Shown here: one piece after another, positions 40,776 through 48,704 of the stretch
Position numbering within the stretch: the first letter of the stretch is position 1
Layout of the letters: the number at the start of each line of letters is the position of its first letter
DNA from: Methylobacterium variabile
GTDB lineage: Bacteria; Pseudomonadota; Alphaproteobacteria; Rhizobiales; Beijerinckiaceae
NCBI RefSeq assembly: GCF_001043975.1
Contig: NZ_LABY01000066.1
Coordinates: 1 to 58,690, forward strand
DNA length: 58,690 nt
Direction of reading: 5' to 3'
Made by a program: the position numbers and the translations under genes
Notes under the pieces: generated by a model
The model's database searches: none
The model's input: the letters and a program-made list of their open reading frames with translations, nothing else
Told to the model about the DNA's origin: nothing

Positions 40776-41713
40776 CGCCGGAGGAGCACTGGTCGCTGTG
40801 GCGGCGCGATCCCCGGGCGACGCCGTTCCAGTCGCCGGCCTGGCTGGAAGCCTGGTGGACGCATCTGGGAGGCGGCGAGCGCCGCGATGCGGAGGTCCGC
40901 GACGCGGACGGGACGCTCGTCGCGGCACTGCCCCTGTTCGTGTGGCACGATGCCGGATTGCGCCGGCTCGTGCCGGTCGGCGCCGGCCACAGCGACTATT
41001 GCGACGTGCTGGTCGCGCCCGGCACGCCGACGGAGCGGGTGTGGGCGGCGATCCTCGGCTCGGCCGAGGCCTGTGACGAGGTGCTGCTGCCCGACCTGCG
41101 ATCCGATTCCCCGCTCCTTGGAGCGCCGCCCCGCGGCTGGACGGCCGTCGACGAGGAGGCGGAGATCTGCCCGGTGCTGACCCTGCCCGCGCAGGGATCG
41201 CCGCTTGAGGGCCTGTCGCGCAGTCAGCGGCGCAAGGTCGTGCACGACCGCCACCGCGCCGAGCGGCTCGGCGGCATCAGCGAGGAGCTCGTCGGCGCCG
41301 GGGACGTCGCGGACGTGCTGGAGGCCTTGTTCGAGCTGCATCGCCAGCGATGGGCGCGGGACGGGCAGCCCGGCGTGCTCGGCGATCCCCGCGTGCAGGC
41401 CTTCCATCGCGCGGCTGCCCCCGCGCTGGCGGAGGCCGGGCTCCTGCGGATGTCGGTGGTCCGGCGCGAGGGCACGGTCGCTGCGGTGCTGTACGGCTTC
41501 GCCGACGGGGCGCGAGGGTACTCCTACATCAATGCCGTCGACGTGAGCGTGCCCGGGCAGAGCTTCGGCACGCTGGCCTTCGCGTGCCTCATCGAGGCGA
41601 GCGCGGCCGGCGGCGCCGGGGAGTTCCATTTCCTGCGCGGCGAGGAACCGTACAAGTATCGCTGGGGCGCCGCGCCGCGCTGCACGATCCGCCGCACGCT
41701 CAGGCGGGCGTGA
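40772..41713 (+). CDS. GNAT/FemAB-like acyltransferase (BioF2 type)
   Basis: A 313-residue protein of the double-GNAT FemAB-like type: N-terminal TPFQSPAWLEAWWTHLG, middle LSRSQRRKVVHDRHRAERLGG, and second half VVRREGTVAAVLYGFADGARGYSYINAVD with C-terminal LRGEEPYKYRWGA. Members transfer amino-acyl or acyl groups to amines, often in cell-envelope or polysaccharide loci. It is convergent with the minus-strand EgtD/YqcI-YcgG cluster, ending 50 bp from it. The GTG start overlaps the methyltransferase stop. Confidence 0.8.
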   Translation: MTPEEHWSLWRRDPRATPFQSPAWLEAWWTHLGGGERRDAEVRDADGTLVAALPLFVWHDAGLRRLVPVGAGHSDYCDVLVAPGTPTERVWAAILGSAEACDEVLLPDLRSDSPLLGAPPRGWTAVDEEAEICPVLTLPAQGSPLEGLSRSQRRKVVHDRHRAERLGGISEELVGAGDVADVLEALFELHRQRWARDGQPGVLGDPRVQAFHRAAAPALAEAGLLRMSVVRREGTVAAVLYGFADGARGYSYINAVDVSVPGQSFGTLAFACLIEASAAGGAGEFHFLRGEEPYKYRWGAAPRCTIRRTLRRA

Positions 41714-41762
41714 CCCGAGTCCCCGGGCCGCACGCTGCATCCGCTCCAGTGCGTTGGAGCGC

Positions 41763-42314
41763 TCAGGGATCCGCTGCCGCCAGCCGCCCGTCGGCATCCA
41801 CGTGGCAGCGGACCCACGCGCCGTTGGCGACGCTGCGGCCGGTGACGGCCATGATGAACCCCCAGTGGCACACGACCAGGGTGTGGCCCCAGTCGGGGTC
41901 GCCGGCCATGTCGGCCCCGAAGGCCGTGGCCCGTTCCATGAAGGCGTGGTGGGGCTCCTCGTCCTCGTGCCACCAGACCTCGTCGACGAGGCCGAGGTCG
42001 AGATGCGGCCAGGCGCGGGCGAGGTCGGTCCGGCAGGTGCCGACGTCGCAGCTCGCGGCCCGACGCTCCCTCACGGCCGGCGTGACCAGGACGGGGACGC
42101 GAAGGTGCGCGGCGATCGGGGCCGCCGTCTGCAGGGCGCGGGTGAAGGGTGAGCAGAGGATGCGCCGGAGGTCCTCCCGCTCGAGGTGGCGCGCCGCGGC
42201 CTCCGCCTGCCGGTGCCCGAGCGGCGTCAGGGGGGCGTCGGCGATCCCGGGATCGATGCCCGTCGCGTCGAAATGGAGGTTGAATTCGCTCTGGCCGTGG
42301 CGAAGGAGGATCAT
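41763..42314 (-). CDS. histidine phosphatase family protein
   Basis: A 183-residue phosphoglycerate-mutase-like protein. It shows the catalytic MILLRHGQSEFN at the N-terminus, the second-site SPFTRALQTA and the C-terminal VVCHWGF supplying the second His. A small-molecule phosphatase is likely. It is the last gene of the minus-strand cluster, 17 bp after the PRTase-kinase gene; GGATGATCC-type context and AAGGAGG downstream make ATG at 42314 the only sensible start. A product phosphate made by the upstream kinase-like domain could be its substrate (inference). Confidence 0.85.
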   Translation of the reverse strand: MILLRHGQSEFNLHFDATGIDPGIADAPLTPLGHRQAEAAARHLEREDLRRILCSPFTRALQTAAPIAAHLRVPVLVTPAVRERRAASCDVGTCRTDLARAWPHLDLGLVDEVWWHEDEEPHHAFMERATAFGADMAGDPDWGHTLVVCHWGFIMAVTGRSVANGAWVRCHVDADGRLAAADP

Positions 42315-42331
42315 GGCTCTCGGGTGAGGCG

Positions 42332-44101
42332 TCAGGTTCGGGGCGGGGCGCGCAGCCGCGCCACGAGATGGTCGCGGTAGCGGTCGGCCTGGCGTCGGAT
42401 CCGGGCGCTCTCCTCGTGTTCCCCGGTCGCCTGGCCAGCCATGGTCGTCGCGCCGAGCTGGAAGGCGGAGTAGCAGATCTCCAGCCACGCGGTGAGCTGC
42501 GGATCCGGCGGCCGGCCGGTCTCCTGCGCGACGACGTCGCGCAGACGACGCCCCGCCGCGCCGTCCATGGCGAGCTCGACCGCGGCACCGGCGACGTCCC
42601 AGGCGATGTCCTGGCAGCCGACGAGATCGTGGCCGGCGTGATGGTCGACCGCGTCGGTCTTCACGATGCGGCCGTCCGGCAGGACGAGCCATTCCCAGGC
42701 GTGCAGGCGGTTGTCGGTCTCGACGGGCCGCACCGACGACGCAAGGCCCGGCAGGGCCGCCCGCCAGCCGTCGAGGCGCCGGGTGAGATCGGCGCCGAGC
42801 GCCTCCGCCGCGTTGTGGCGGGCCATCTCCCAGAGCGCCTCGAGGGACGCGCCCCGGCCGGGACCGCAGCCGAACGCGCGGGCGCGGTAGCCGAGATACC
42901 GGCCGACCCGCTCGGCCAGGCGCAGGGGATCGACGCGGCCGCGATCGAGCGGCATCGCGTCCTCGACCCAGCGCTGGACCAGGAAGCCGTGCCGGAACCC
43001 GGCCACCTCCGGCGTGAAGCCGGCCACCGCCAGCATGCGGGCGCGCCGGACCTTCCGTTCCCCCTCGGCCCCGAGGCCCGCGAACTTCACGAGCCAGGTT
43101 CCGCTCTCGCTCCGCGCCAGGAACTTGCGCCGCTCCTGCATGGGATGGGCCGGCGGCCAGGCGCTCGGATCCTTGCCCTGGTGGGTGCGCCAGCCTCCGC
43201 CCGAGACGTCCTCGAGGGGAGCCGTCAGCGGTCCGACGAGCGGGGAGAGCCACGCCTCCAGGCGATGCTCCGGCCGCTCCGCGCGCAGGACGAGGTCGTC
43301 GAAGGTCCGGATGTGGCGCGGCGAGGACCGGTAGCGGCGGCGGGTCTCGTCCGTCGCCTCCGACCCCGGCTCGCCGGCATGGCTGGGAAAGAGGGCGATG
43401 CGGTCCGCCGGCACTCCGTGGTCGCGCAGGAGGCCGAGCGCCGCGCCGAAGGAGCTTCCCGAGAGACCCGGCCCCTCGTCGGCGACCGCGACGCGGGCCG
43501 CCGGACCCGGGGCGAGCGCGCCCCGTAGCGTCTCCGAGAGGCGAAGCTCGCGATGGAACGGGTGACCGGTCGGGCGGACGGTCACCAGGTCGGCGGCGCC
43601 GAGACCGGCCGCGACCATGGCGCCCAGCGTGGTGCCGATGCTGCGGATGCCGATCACCGTCGCGCCGGCATCCAGGCCGGACGCGGCGGCGGCCAGGGCG
43701 TAGGCTTCCGGATAGACGGCGTAGAAGGCGAAGCCCTCGGGCAGGCGGATCTCCAGCGGACCGGGCATACGGTCGGCGGAGAATCCCTCGATGGCGGTGC
43801 CGGCCGGAATCTCGCCGTGCGCAAAGCCGCTCTGCCAGGACGCCCAGACGGCGCCGGCGAGGCGCACGAGCAGCCCGGCGAGACGATCCGCGTCGCCGCC
43901 GCGCGCATCCCGGCCGGTGCGCTGGAACTCCGCATCCGCCACGCCCTGCACCAGCTCGCCCGTCGCGATCAGCACTTCCACGAGGGCGGCGTGGCGCGAA
44001 AGCCCGGGACCGAGCCGGCGCGCCGCCTCGCAGCCTTCCGCGATGCGGGCGACCTCCTCGCGGGGATCGGCCTGGCGTCGAACGTCGCCGTAGACGAGCA
44101 T
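42332..44101 (-). CDS. PRTase-like / APH-kinase-like fusion protein
   Basis: A 589-residue cytosolic fusion. Residues about 120-260 look like a phosphoribosyltransferase-type fold: AGATVIGIRSIGTTLGAMV and a PRPP-loop-like VAVADEGPGLSGSSFGAAL. Residues about 310-560 resemble aminoglycoside-phosphotransferase-type kinases: ATP-binding Lys in TWLVKFAG, a catalytic-loop-like NRLHAWEWL, and a metal-binding CQDIAWDVAGAAVE. The N-terminal 110 residues are helical and unassigned. The combination is one I do not recognise from a characterised enzyme. It sits between a DUF1989 gene and a phosphatase gene in the same direction. Domain calls are by eye and tentative. Confidence 0.65.
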   Translation of the reverse strand: MLVYGDVRRQADPREEVARIAEGCEAARRLGPGLSRHAALVEVLIATGELVQGVADAEFQRTGRDARGGDADRLAGLLVRLAGAVWASWQSGFAHGEIPAGTAIEGFSADRMPGPLEIRLPEGFAFYAVYPEAYALAAAASGLDAGATVIGIRSIGTTLGAMVAAGLGAADLVTVRPTGHPFHRELRLSETLRGALAPGPAARVAVADEGPGLSGSSFGAALGLLRDHGVPADRIALFPSHAGEPGSEATDETRRRYRSSPRHIRTFDDLVLRAERPEHRLEAWLSPLVGPLTAPLEDVSGGGWRTHQGKDPSAWPPAHPMQERRKFLARSESGTWLVKFAGLGAEGERKVRRARMLAVAGFTPEVAGFRHGFLVQRWVEDAMPLDRGRVDPLRLAERVGRYLGYRARAFGCGPGRGASLEALWEMARHNAAEALGADLTRRLDGWRAALPGLASSVRPVETDNRLHAWEWLVLPDGRIVKTDAVDHHAGHDLVGCQDIAWDVAGAAVELAMDGAAGRRLRDVVAQETGRPPDPQLTAWLEICYSAFQLGATTMAGQATGEHEESARIRRQADRYRDHLVARLRAPPRT

Positions 44102-44145
44102 GATCGGAACGCGCCTCGTGAGCGAGAGCGGGGTTTACGGCCCTA

Positions 44146-44760
44146 TCAGGTCACGGTCGCGGCGGGCGTGACGCGGTAGTGGATCGGCTTGAAGCTGCCG
44201 TTGTTCGACTGCAGCGCCGAGCAGGCGGTCAGGCCGATGACGAGGTCGGTCTCGGCCTGGAAGGTGATGAAGTCCCCGGCCCGGCTGAGCGGAGGCTGGA
44301 CGCTCAAGGAGCCTGTAGTCCCGTCCACGGGCACGTTCATGAAGCAGTTGAAGGCGACCGGGATGCGGTCGGGCGCGATCCCGTACGGCGCGAGGGCGGC
44401 GGCGAGATTGCCGAAGCAGCCGCGATGGGGGTGCGCGTCGCCGTAGATGATGCGGAACGTGTCGGCCGAGCAGGGCGTCAGCAGGAAGTCGTGCCGCCCG
44501 ACCGTGTCCTCGACGATCCGCAGAAGCACGTTCGAGCGGTTCGAGTAGAGCGGGTCGCCGGTCGTCAGGTAGATCCGGCTCGCGTAGTCGAGCGTGCGGC
44601 CCGAGGAGATGACCTCGTCGACGTCGTGGCGGTTGAAGGCGAGCAGGTCCGCCACCTGCTCGCCGCGCGGGTCGATGACGGTCAGGCGGTCCCCCCGCCC
44701 GAGGGTGAACGCGACGCCCGACCGGGGGGCAATCTCGTGCGTCCCGCCGTCAGCGCACAT
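44146..44760 (-). CDS. DUF1989 / urea-carboxylase-associated family protein
   Basis: A 204-residue protein with the DUF1989 pattern: RGDRLTVIDPRGEQVADLLAF, DYASRIYLTTGDPLYSNRS, HDFLLTPCSADTF and GCFGNLAAAL, FNCFMNVPV. Relatives accompany urea amidolyase or guanidine-handling genes and are thought to bind metal; the reaction is not settled. ATG at 44760 is chosen because GGAGG lies 5 nt upstream; it then overlaps the end of the YqcI/YcgG gene by 11 bp. An upstream ATG at 44775 lacks such a site. Possible role: modification of a guanidino or carbamoyl intermediate. Confidence 0.83.
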   Translation of the reverse strand: MCADGGTHEIAPRSGVAFTLGRGDRLTVIDPRGEQVADLLAFNRHDVDEVISSGRTLDYASRIYLTTGDPLYSNRSNVLLRIVEDTVGRHDFLLTPCSADTFRIIYGDAHPHRGCFGNLAAALAPYGIAPDRIPVAFNCFMNVPVDGTTGSLSVQPPLSRAGDFITFQAETDLVIGLTACSALQSNNGSFKPIHYRVTPAATVT

Positions 44761-45454
44761 CGGAACCTCCGGCATTCGCGTGGCGCGGCTGGAACGGGCA
44801 GCGCCAGCCGTCGTCGACGGCCCGGCCGCTGTACTGGCGCGCCTCCGACAGCTCGCCGTGCCGTGCCAGCATCGGGTTGACCGAGCCCGCCAGCGCCACG
44901 TCCCGCCGCAGGATGGAGGAGCGGAGCGTCTCGTAGCGGCCGGTCTCCCGCAGGTGCTCGAACTGGCTGTGGGGATTGAACACCAGGGCCGGCGAGGAGA
45001 AGCGGCGCCCCGGACGGCTGGCGCCGGGATGCAGCCCGACGACGAAGAAGGCCTCGCCCGCGAAGCTCAGCGAGAAGTGCGGGTTGCCCGGGTCGGCGGC
45101 CACGCGCTCGTCCCACCGGTGGCCGAGCCAGGCGTCCTTGTCGGCGAGCGACTGGAGCCGGTCCCAGAGGTGGCGCTCGAACTGCTCCTCGCTCAGGTCG
45201 CCCGCCTCCTCGAACACGACGGCGAAGCTCTGGAAGAGGTCGGGCCGCGCCCGGTAGCGCGCCGCGAAGGCGAGCAGGGCCGGGTAGATCCGCATGTCGT
45301 CCCACGCCGACGTCACGCTCCGGGCGACGAGGACCCGCAGCTGCGCCTTGGACAGGGCCGCCTTGGCCCCGACGCAGGGAAAGTCCGTCTGGCGGATGAA
45401 TGCACGGAAGGCCTCGGCCCTCGGATGGTCACGGTCATCTCTGGGAAGCTGCAT
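44750..45454 (-). CDS. YqcI/YcgG-family protein, haem-dependent N-hydroxylase (GntA-like)
   Basis: A 234-residue protein with the YqcI/YcgG signature: FPCVGAKAALSKAQL near the N-terminus, NPHFSLSFAGEAFFVVGLHP, and ALVFNPHSQFEHLRE. A member of this family, GntA, is a haem-dependent N-hydroxylase in guanitoxin biosynthesis, so N-oxygenation of a guanidine or amine is the best guess here. ATG at 45454 is used; a GTG at 45514 would add 20 residues. It leads into the DUF1989 gene by overlap. It is 265 bp from the EgtD-like gene upstream, so it may have its own promoter. Confidence 0.8.
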   Translation of the reverse strand: MQLPRDDRDHPRAEAFRAFIRQTDFPCVGAKAALSKAQLRVLVARSVTSAWDDMRIYPALLAFAARYRARPDLFQSFAVVFEEAGDLSEEQFERHLWDRLQSLADKDAWLGHRWDERVAADPGNPHFSLSFAGEAFFVVGLHPGASRPGRRFSSPALVFNPHSQFEHLRETGRYETLRSSILRRDVALAGSVNPMLARHGELSEARQYSGRAVDDGWRCPFQPRHANAGGSDVR

Positions 45455-45719
45455 GGGAACTCGGGTACTCAAGGGGTAGAACGACACGGGACACCTCGAT
45501 GGAGGCCGCAGCACGGAGCGACCGTGCCGGCCGACGTCTCAGGTCAGACGGGTGCAGGACGCGGGAGGCACCTGCGCGACGGCGCCCGGACGTCGGACGA
45601 CCGGCGCATGGGACGTCGTCGTCGGTTCTCGTCCCCCGCGGGCGAGGCGCGGATGACAGGAGGGCCGGGCTGGGCCGAAGAGGTGCGTCGCGTCCTTCAT
45701 GGGTCGTGCGGCTCCCGGC

Positions 45720-46688
45720 TCAGGCGCTGCGCAGCAGGTGCAGGCTGAACACTCCGAGCTCGTCCAGCCACACCGCCTCCGGCGTCCAGCCGCTCCTGCG
45801 GGCGATCTCCTGGAAGGCCTCGGGCGCGTACTTGTAGGAATTGTCCGTGTGGATGCTCTCGCCCGCCGAGAAGCGGAAGACCTCGCCGCCCAGGCGGCAT
45901 TCCGTGTCCCGCGTCGCCACGAGGTGAGCCTCGACGCGGAACGGATCGTCCAGCACGCGCGCCTCGTGCCGGAAGGCGTCGAGGTCGAAGGTCGCGCCGA
46001 TCTCCCGGTTCGCGCGGGCGAGCAGGTTCAGGTGGAGCGCCGCCATAAGGCCGTCGGCGCCGCCATAGGCCCGCAGCAGCCTGTCCTCGTCGCGCGTCGG
46101 GTCGACGCCGATCAGGAACCAGCCCGTCCCGAGCGTGGCGCGGGCGCGCTCCATGAAGGCGACCGCCTGCGGGCCTGAGAAGTTGCTGATGCTGGTGCCG
46201 GGGAAGAAGCCGAGCACCGGCCCGCCCGCGAGGTCGACCGGGAGCGCGATCGGCTGCGAGTAGTCGGCATGGACCGGGATCATCTCGACGCCCGGATAGT
46301 CCTGGGCGAGCCGGGCGATGGCCGCCTTCAGGAAATCCCACGAGATGTCGAGCGCCACGTAGCGGGCCGGCTGCGGGAGCGCGTCGAGGAGGACGCGGAT
46401 CTTGCGGCTCGCGCCGCTGCCGTACTCGACGACCGTGGCGCCGGGCCCGACCCGGGCCGCGACCTCCGCCGCCACGCCGGGCAGAAGGGTCATCTCGCGA
46501 CCGGTCGGGTAGTAGTCGCGCGTGCTGCAGATCCGGTCGAACAAAGTCGAGCCGGTCTCGTCCCACAGGTACTTGCCCGGGAGGGCCCGCGGCCGGGCCG
46601 ACAGACCGGCGCGCGCGTCGCGCAGGAAGGCGGCCGCCTCGGGCGTCTCGGCGTTCTGGGTCGTCATCGGGTTCGGCTCCGGCATCAT
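45720..46688 (-). CDS. EgtD-like L-histidine N-alpha-methyltransferase family protein
   Basis: A 322-residue Methyltransf_33 protein. KYLWDETGSTLFDRIC, the substrate Tyr in DYYPTGRE, SAM motif VVEYGSGASRKIRVLL, the Asn in GTSISNFS and C-terminal GESIHTDNSYKY are the EgtD landmarks. EgtD trimethylates histidine to hercynine, the first ergothioneine step. No egtB sulfoxide synthase is adjacent, and the segment corresponding to Met252 of the mycobacterial enzyme appears different, so another amino-acid substrate is possible. ATGA overlap with the upstream methyltransferase stop favours start 46688; ATG at 46667 with GGAG is an alternative. Confidence 0.83.
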   Translation of the reverse strand: MMPEPNPMTTQNAETPEAAAFLRDARAGLSARPRALPGKYLWDETGSTLFDRICSTRDYYPTGREMTLLPGVAAEVAARVGPGATVVEYGSGASRKIRVLLDALPQPARYVALDISWDFLKAAIARLAQDYPGVEMIPVHADYSQPIALPVDLAGGPVLGFFPGTSISNFSGPQAVAFMERARATLGTGWFLIGVDPTRDEDRLLRAYGGADGLMAALHLNLLARANREIGATFDLDAFRHEARVLDDPFRVEAHLVATRDTECRLGGEVFRFSAGESIHTDNSYKYAPEAFQEIARRSGWTPEAVWLDELGVFSLHLLRSA

Positions 46689-47653
46689 AGCGGTCGCGTC
46701 GCGGTCAGGACCGCGAGGGCGATGCGGTCGGCATCCGCGTAGGCGGGACCGGCGAGCTCCTCGCCGTAAACGTCCGGGTCGACCTCGTCGTAGGCGCAAG
46801 CCAGTCCGGCGCCGGCGCACAGGTCCTCGGCGGCGGCGCGGAACGCGTCCCGTCCCTCGACGATGACCGTCCCGGTGAACAGGACCAGCGTGCCGCCCGG
46901 AGCGAGCCGGCGCGTCGCCGCCTCGACCACGGCGAGGGGCAGCCCCGACCCGTGGGTTCCGCCGCCGTCCCGGTAGGCCCGTCCGGCGGGGTCGACCATG
47001 AAGGGCGGGTTCGAGACGATGAGGTCGAACTCGCCGTCGACCTGCGCCAGCAGGTTGCTGCGCCGCGGCACCGTCGACCCGACCCGGGCCGCGCGGGCGT
47101 TGAAGGCGGCCGCGCGCAACGCGGCCTCGTTGATGTCGACGAGCGTGACCTCCGCATCGGGCGCGCGCTTGGCGACCACGATCCCGGCGGCGCCGGACCC
47201 GCAGCCGATGTCGACGACGCGGCGCACCGGCGTGGCGCGGGTTTTCAGATGCGCGGTGACGGCCCGGACGAACCGGACCGTGTCGGGGCCGAAGAACACC
47301 GCGTCGGCCGCCAGCGGCGGGAACGCCGAGTGCAGGAACAGCTCGCCGTCGAGGCTCGACAGCCGCAGGATGGGACGCCAGAGGTCGCCGTCCGGCACGG
47401 CCGCTCCAGCGTCCCGCATCAGGCCGAACAGCTCCGGCGGGAGCAGGTCGGGGTGGAAGGGCCGGCTCCAGCCGAGCACGTCGCGCAGCGTGCGCGCCAC
47501 CGCGTTGCCGGGCCGCCGGTTCACCACCTCGTGCGTCGCCGGCGTCACCGTGGTGAAGGCATAGCCCGTCGCGCGAACCTCTTCGACGAGGGCGAGGAGC
47601 CTCGCCTCCGTCTCCGGGGTTGATCCCACGAACGGGCTCGGTGGTGTCGTCAT
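46685..47653 (-). CDS. class I methyltransferase (HemK/RlmG-like, NPPF motif)
   Basis: A 322-residue SAM-dependent methyltransferase. Motif I is VVDIGCGSGAAGIVVA near residue 155, with VTLVDINEAALRAAA, and the N6/N5-amide-type active site SNPPFM around residue 225. NPPF enzymes methylate planar amide or exocyclic nitrogens (proteins, nucleobases) but also small molecules. ATG at 47653 is used. It is the first gene of the cluster and overlaps the EgtD-like gene (ATGA), so the two methyltransferases are translated together. Confidence 0.82.
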   Translation of the reverse strand: MTTPPSPFVGSTPETEARLLALVEEVRATGYAFTTVTPATHEVVNRRPGNAVARTLRDVLGWSRPFHPDLLPPELFGLMRDAGAAVPDGDLWRPILRLSSLDGELFLHSAFPPLAADAVFFGPDTVRFVRAVTAHLKTRATPVRRVVDIGCGSGAAGIVVAKRAPDAEVTLVDINEAALRAAAFNARAARVGSTVPRRSNLLAQVDGEFDLIVSNPPFMVDPAGRAYRDGGGTHGSGLPLAVVEAATRRLAPGGTLVLFTGTVIVEGRDAFRAAAEDLCAGAGLACAYDEVDPDVYGEELAGPAYADADRIALAVLTATRPL

Positions 47654-48090
47654 CGGTTCGGATGCCTCTGGGTGTCTGGCGCACAGGGGTTGCGCCGGCG
47701 CGGGTCTCGGGCGCGCGGATCCGCCGAGGCACGCGCCAGGGCAGCGTGGCTGCGCCGATCGTTCACGGGGAGCCGGCCGAAGGGCGGGCGCGCCGGTGCC
47801 CCTGGTCCGCGATGACGGACCCATCGACCTGTGTCCGGCATTGACCGCTCACGCGGCGAAGCCCTCCCGGCGCGCACAGCACGAGCCTCGTCATACCCAG
47901 TAGCAGTATACGAGGCGGTTCGACCTCCAACGCTCGAGAGGCGCATCGGTTCGAGGAGAGCGGCAGCGACCTTACGCCGACGCTCATCGACATCGACCCG
48001 CAGCGTGCGGCTTCGTCAGTCTGTTCCGGCCGGCAGGGCAGGGCGGCTCGTCGGGCCACGGCCGATTGACGCGGGTGCCGCAACATCATA
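47654..48090. other. divergent intergenic region, no gene recognised
   Basis: It separates the minus-strand methyltransferase cluster from the plus-strand hexuronate region and must carry both promoters. No credible coding frame is seen. The G+C content falls toward 47880-47990 and 48080, next to the operator at 48091. Confidence 0.4.
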
Positions 48091-48110
48091 CTTGTCGACT
48101 AGTCAACAAG
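48091..48110. promoter_or_regulatory. near-perfect 20-bp palindrome, probable GntR-family operator
   Basis: CTTGTCGACT / AGTCAACAAG pairs at nine of ten positions. TTGT-N10-ACAA with a central GACTAGTC fits FadR/UxuR-type GntR sites. It lies 17 bp before the remnant dehydrogenase start and upstream of the gntR-uxuA-uxuB genes, so that GntR is the likely binder. Confidence 0.6.
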
Positions 48111-48127
48111 ATGGGCGGGACGGGTGG

Positions 48128-48703
48128 TTGGTCGCGATCTCGGTTCAGGCGCCGCATGCCCTCACGGTCTCCGACCCGGCGGAGCTGGGTGCGTTGAGAG
48201 CGGGCGAGGTGCTGCTGCAGGTGGAGCGCGCCGGCATCTGCGGCTCGGACATCCACATCCTGCACGGCTCGAACCCCTTCGCCCGCTACCCGCGGGTGAT
48301 CGGGCATGAATTCGCCGGCCGGATCGAGGTGCTTGGCCCCGGCGTCGCCGGGTTCCGGACCGGGCAGCGGGTGGTTGTCGATCCCGTCGCGGCCTGCGGC
48401 CACTGCTATCCGTGCCGGATCGGACGCCCGAACGTCTGCGCCAACCTCGAAGTGTTCGGCGTCCACCGCGACGGCGGCTTTCGCGACCGGCTGACGGTGC
48501 CGGCCGTCAACTGCATCGCGGTGCCGGACGACCTCAGCCCCGAGGTCGCGGCGCTGGCCGAGCCGCTCTCGATCGCCGCCAACGTGCTGACCCGGACCGG
48601 GATCTCGGCCGACGACACGGTGCTGCAGGTCGCCAAGCTGCACGGGGCGCGCTGCACCCTCGCCGACATCGACCCGGCGCGCCTCGCGATCGGATTCCTG
48701 TGA
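48128..48703 (+). pseudogene. truncated zinc-dependent alcohol/polyol dehydrogenase
   Basis: 191 codons, against about 340 for the family. The N-terminal catalytic domain is good: GICGSDIHILHG with the zinc-ligand Cys, GHEFAGRIEV, and the structural-zinc site ACGHCYPCRIGRPNVC. After SADDTVL the coding jumps straight to QVAKLHGARCTLADIDPARL, so about a dozen residues containing the G-x-G-x-x-G cofactor loop are missing, and everything after residue 191 is lost. It cannot bind NAD normally. The start is TTG at 48128. Its likely former role was oxidation of a hexuronate-pathway polyol such as fructuronate or galactonate. Confidence 0.8.
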
Positions 48704-48704
48704 G

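Noticed and set aside
45720..46688. Calling the locus an ergothioneine operon
   Set aside because: Only an EgtD-like gene is present; no EgtB/EgtC/EgtE-type genes adjoin and the neighbours are unrelated to ergothioneine.
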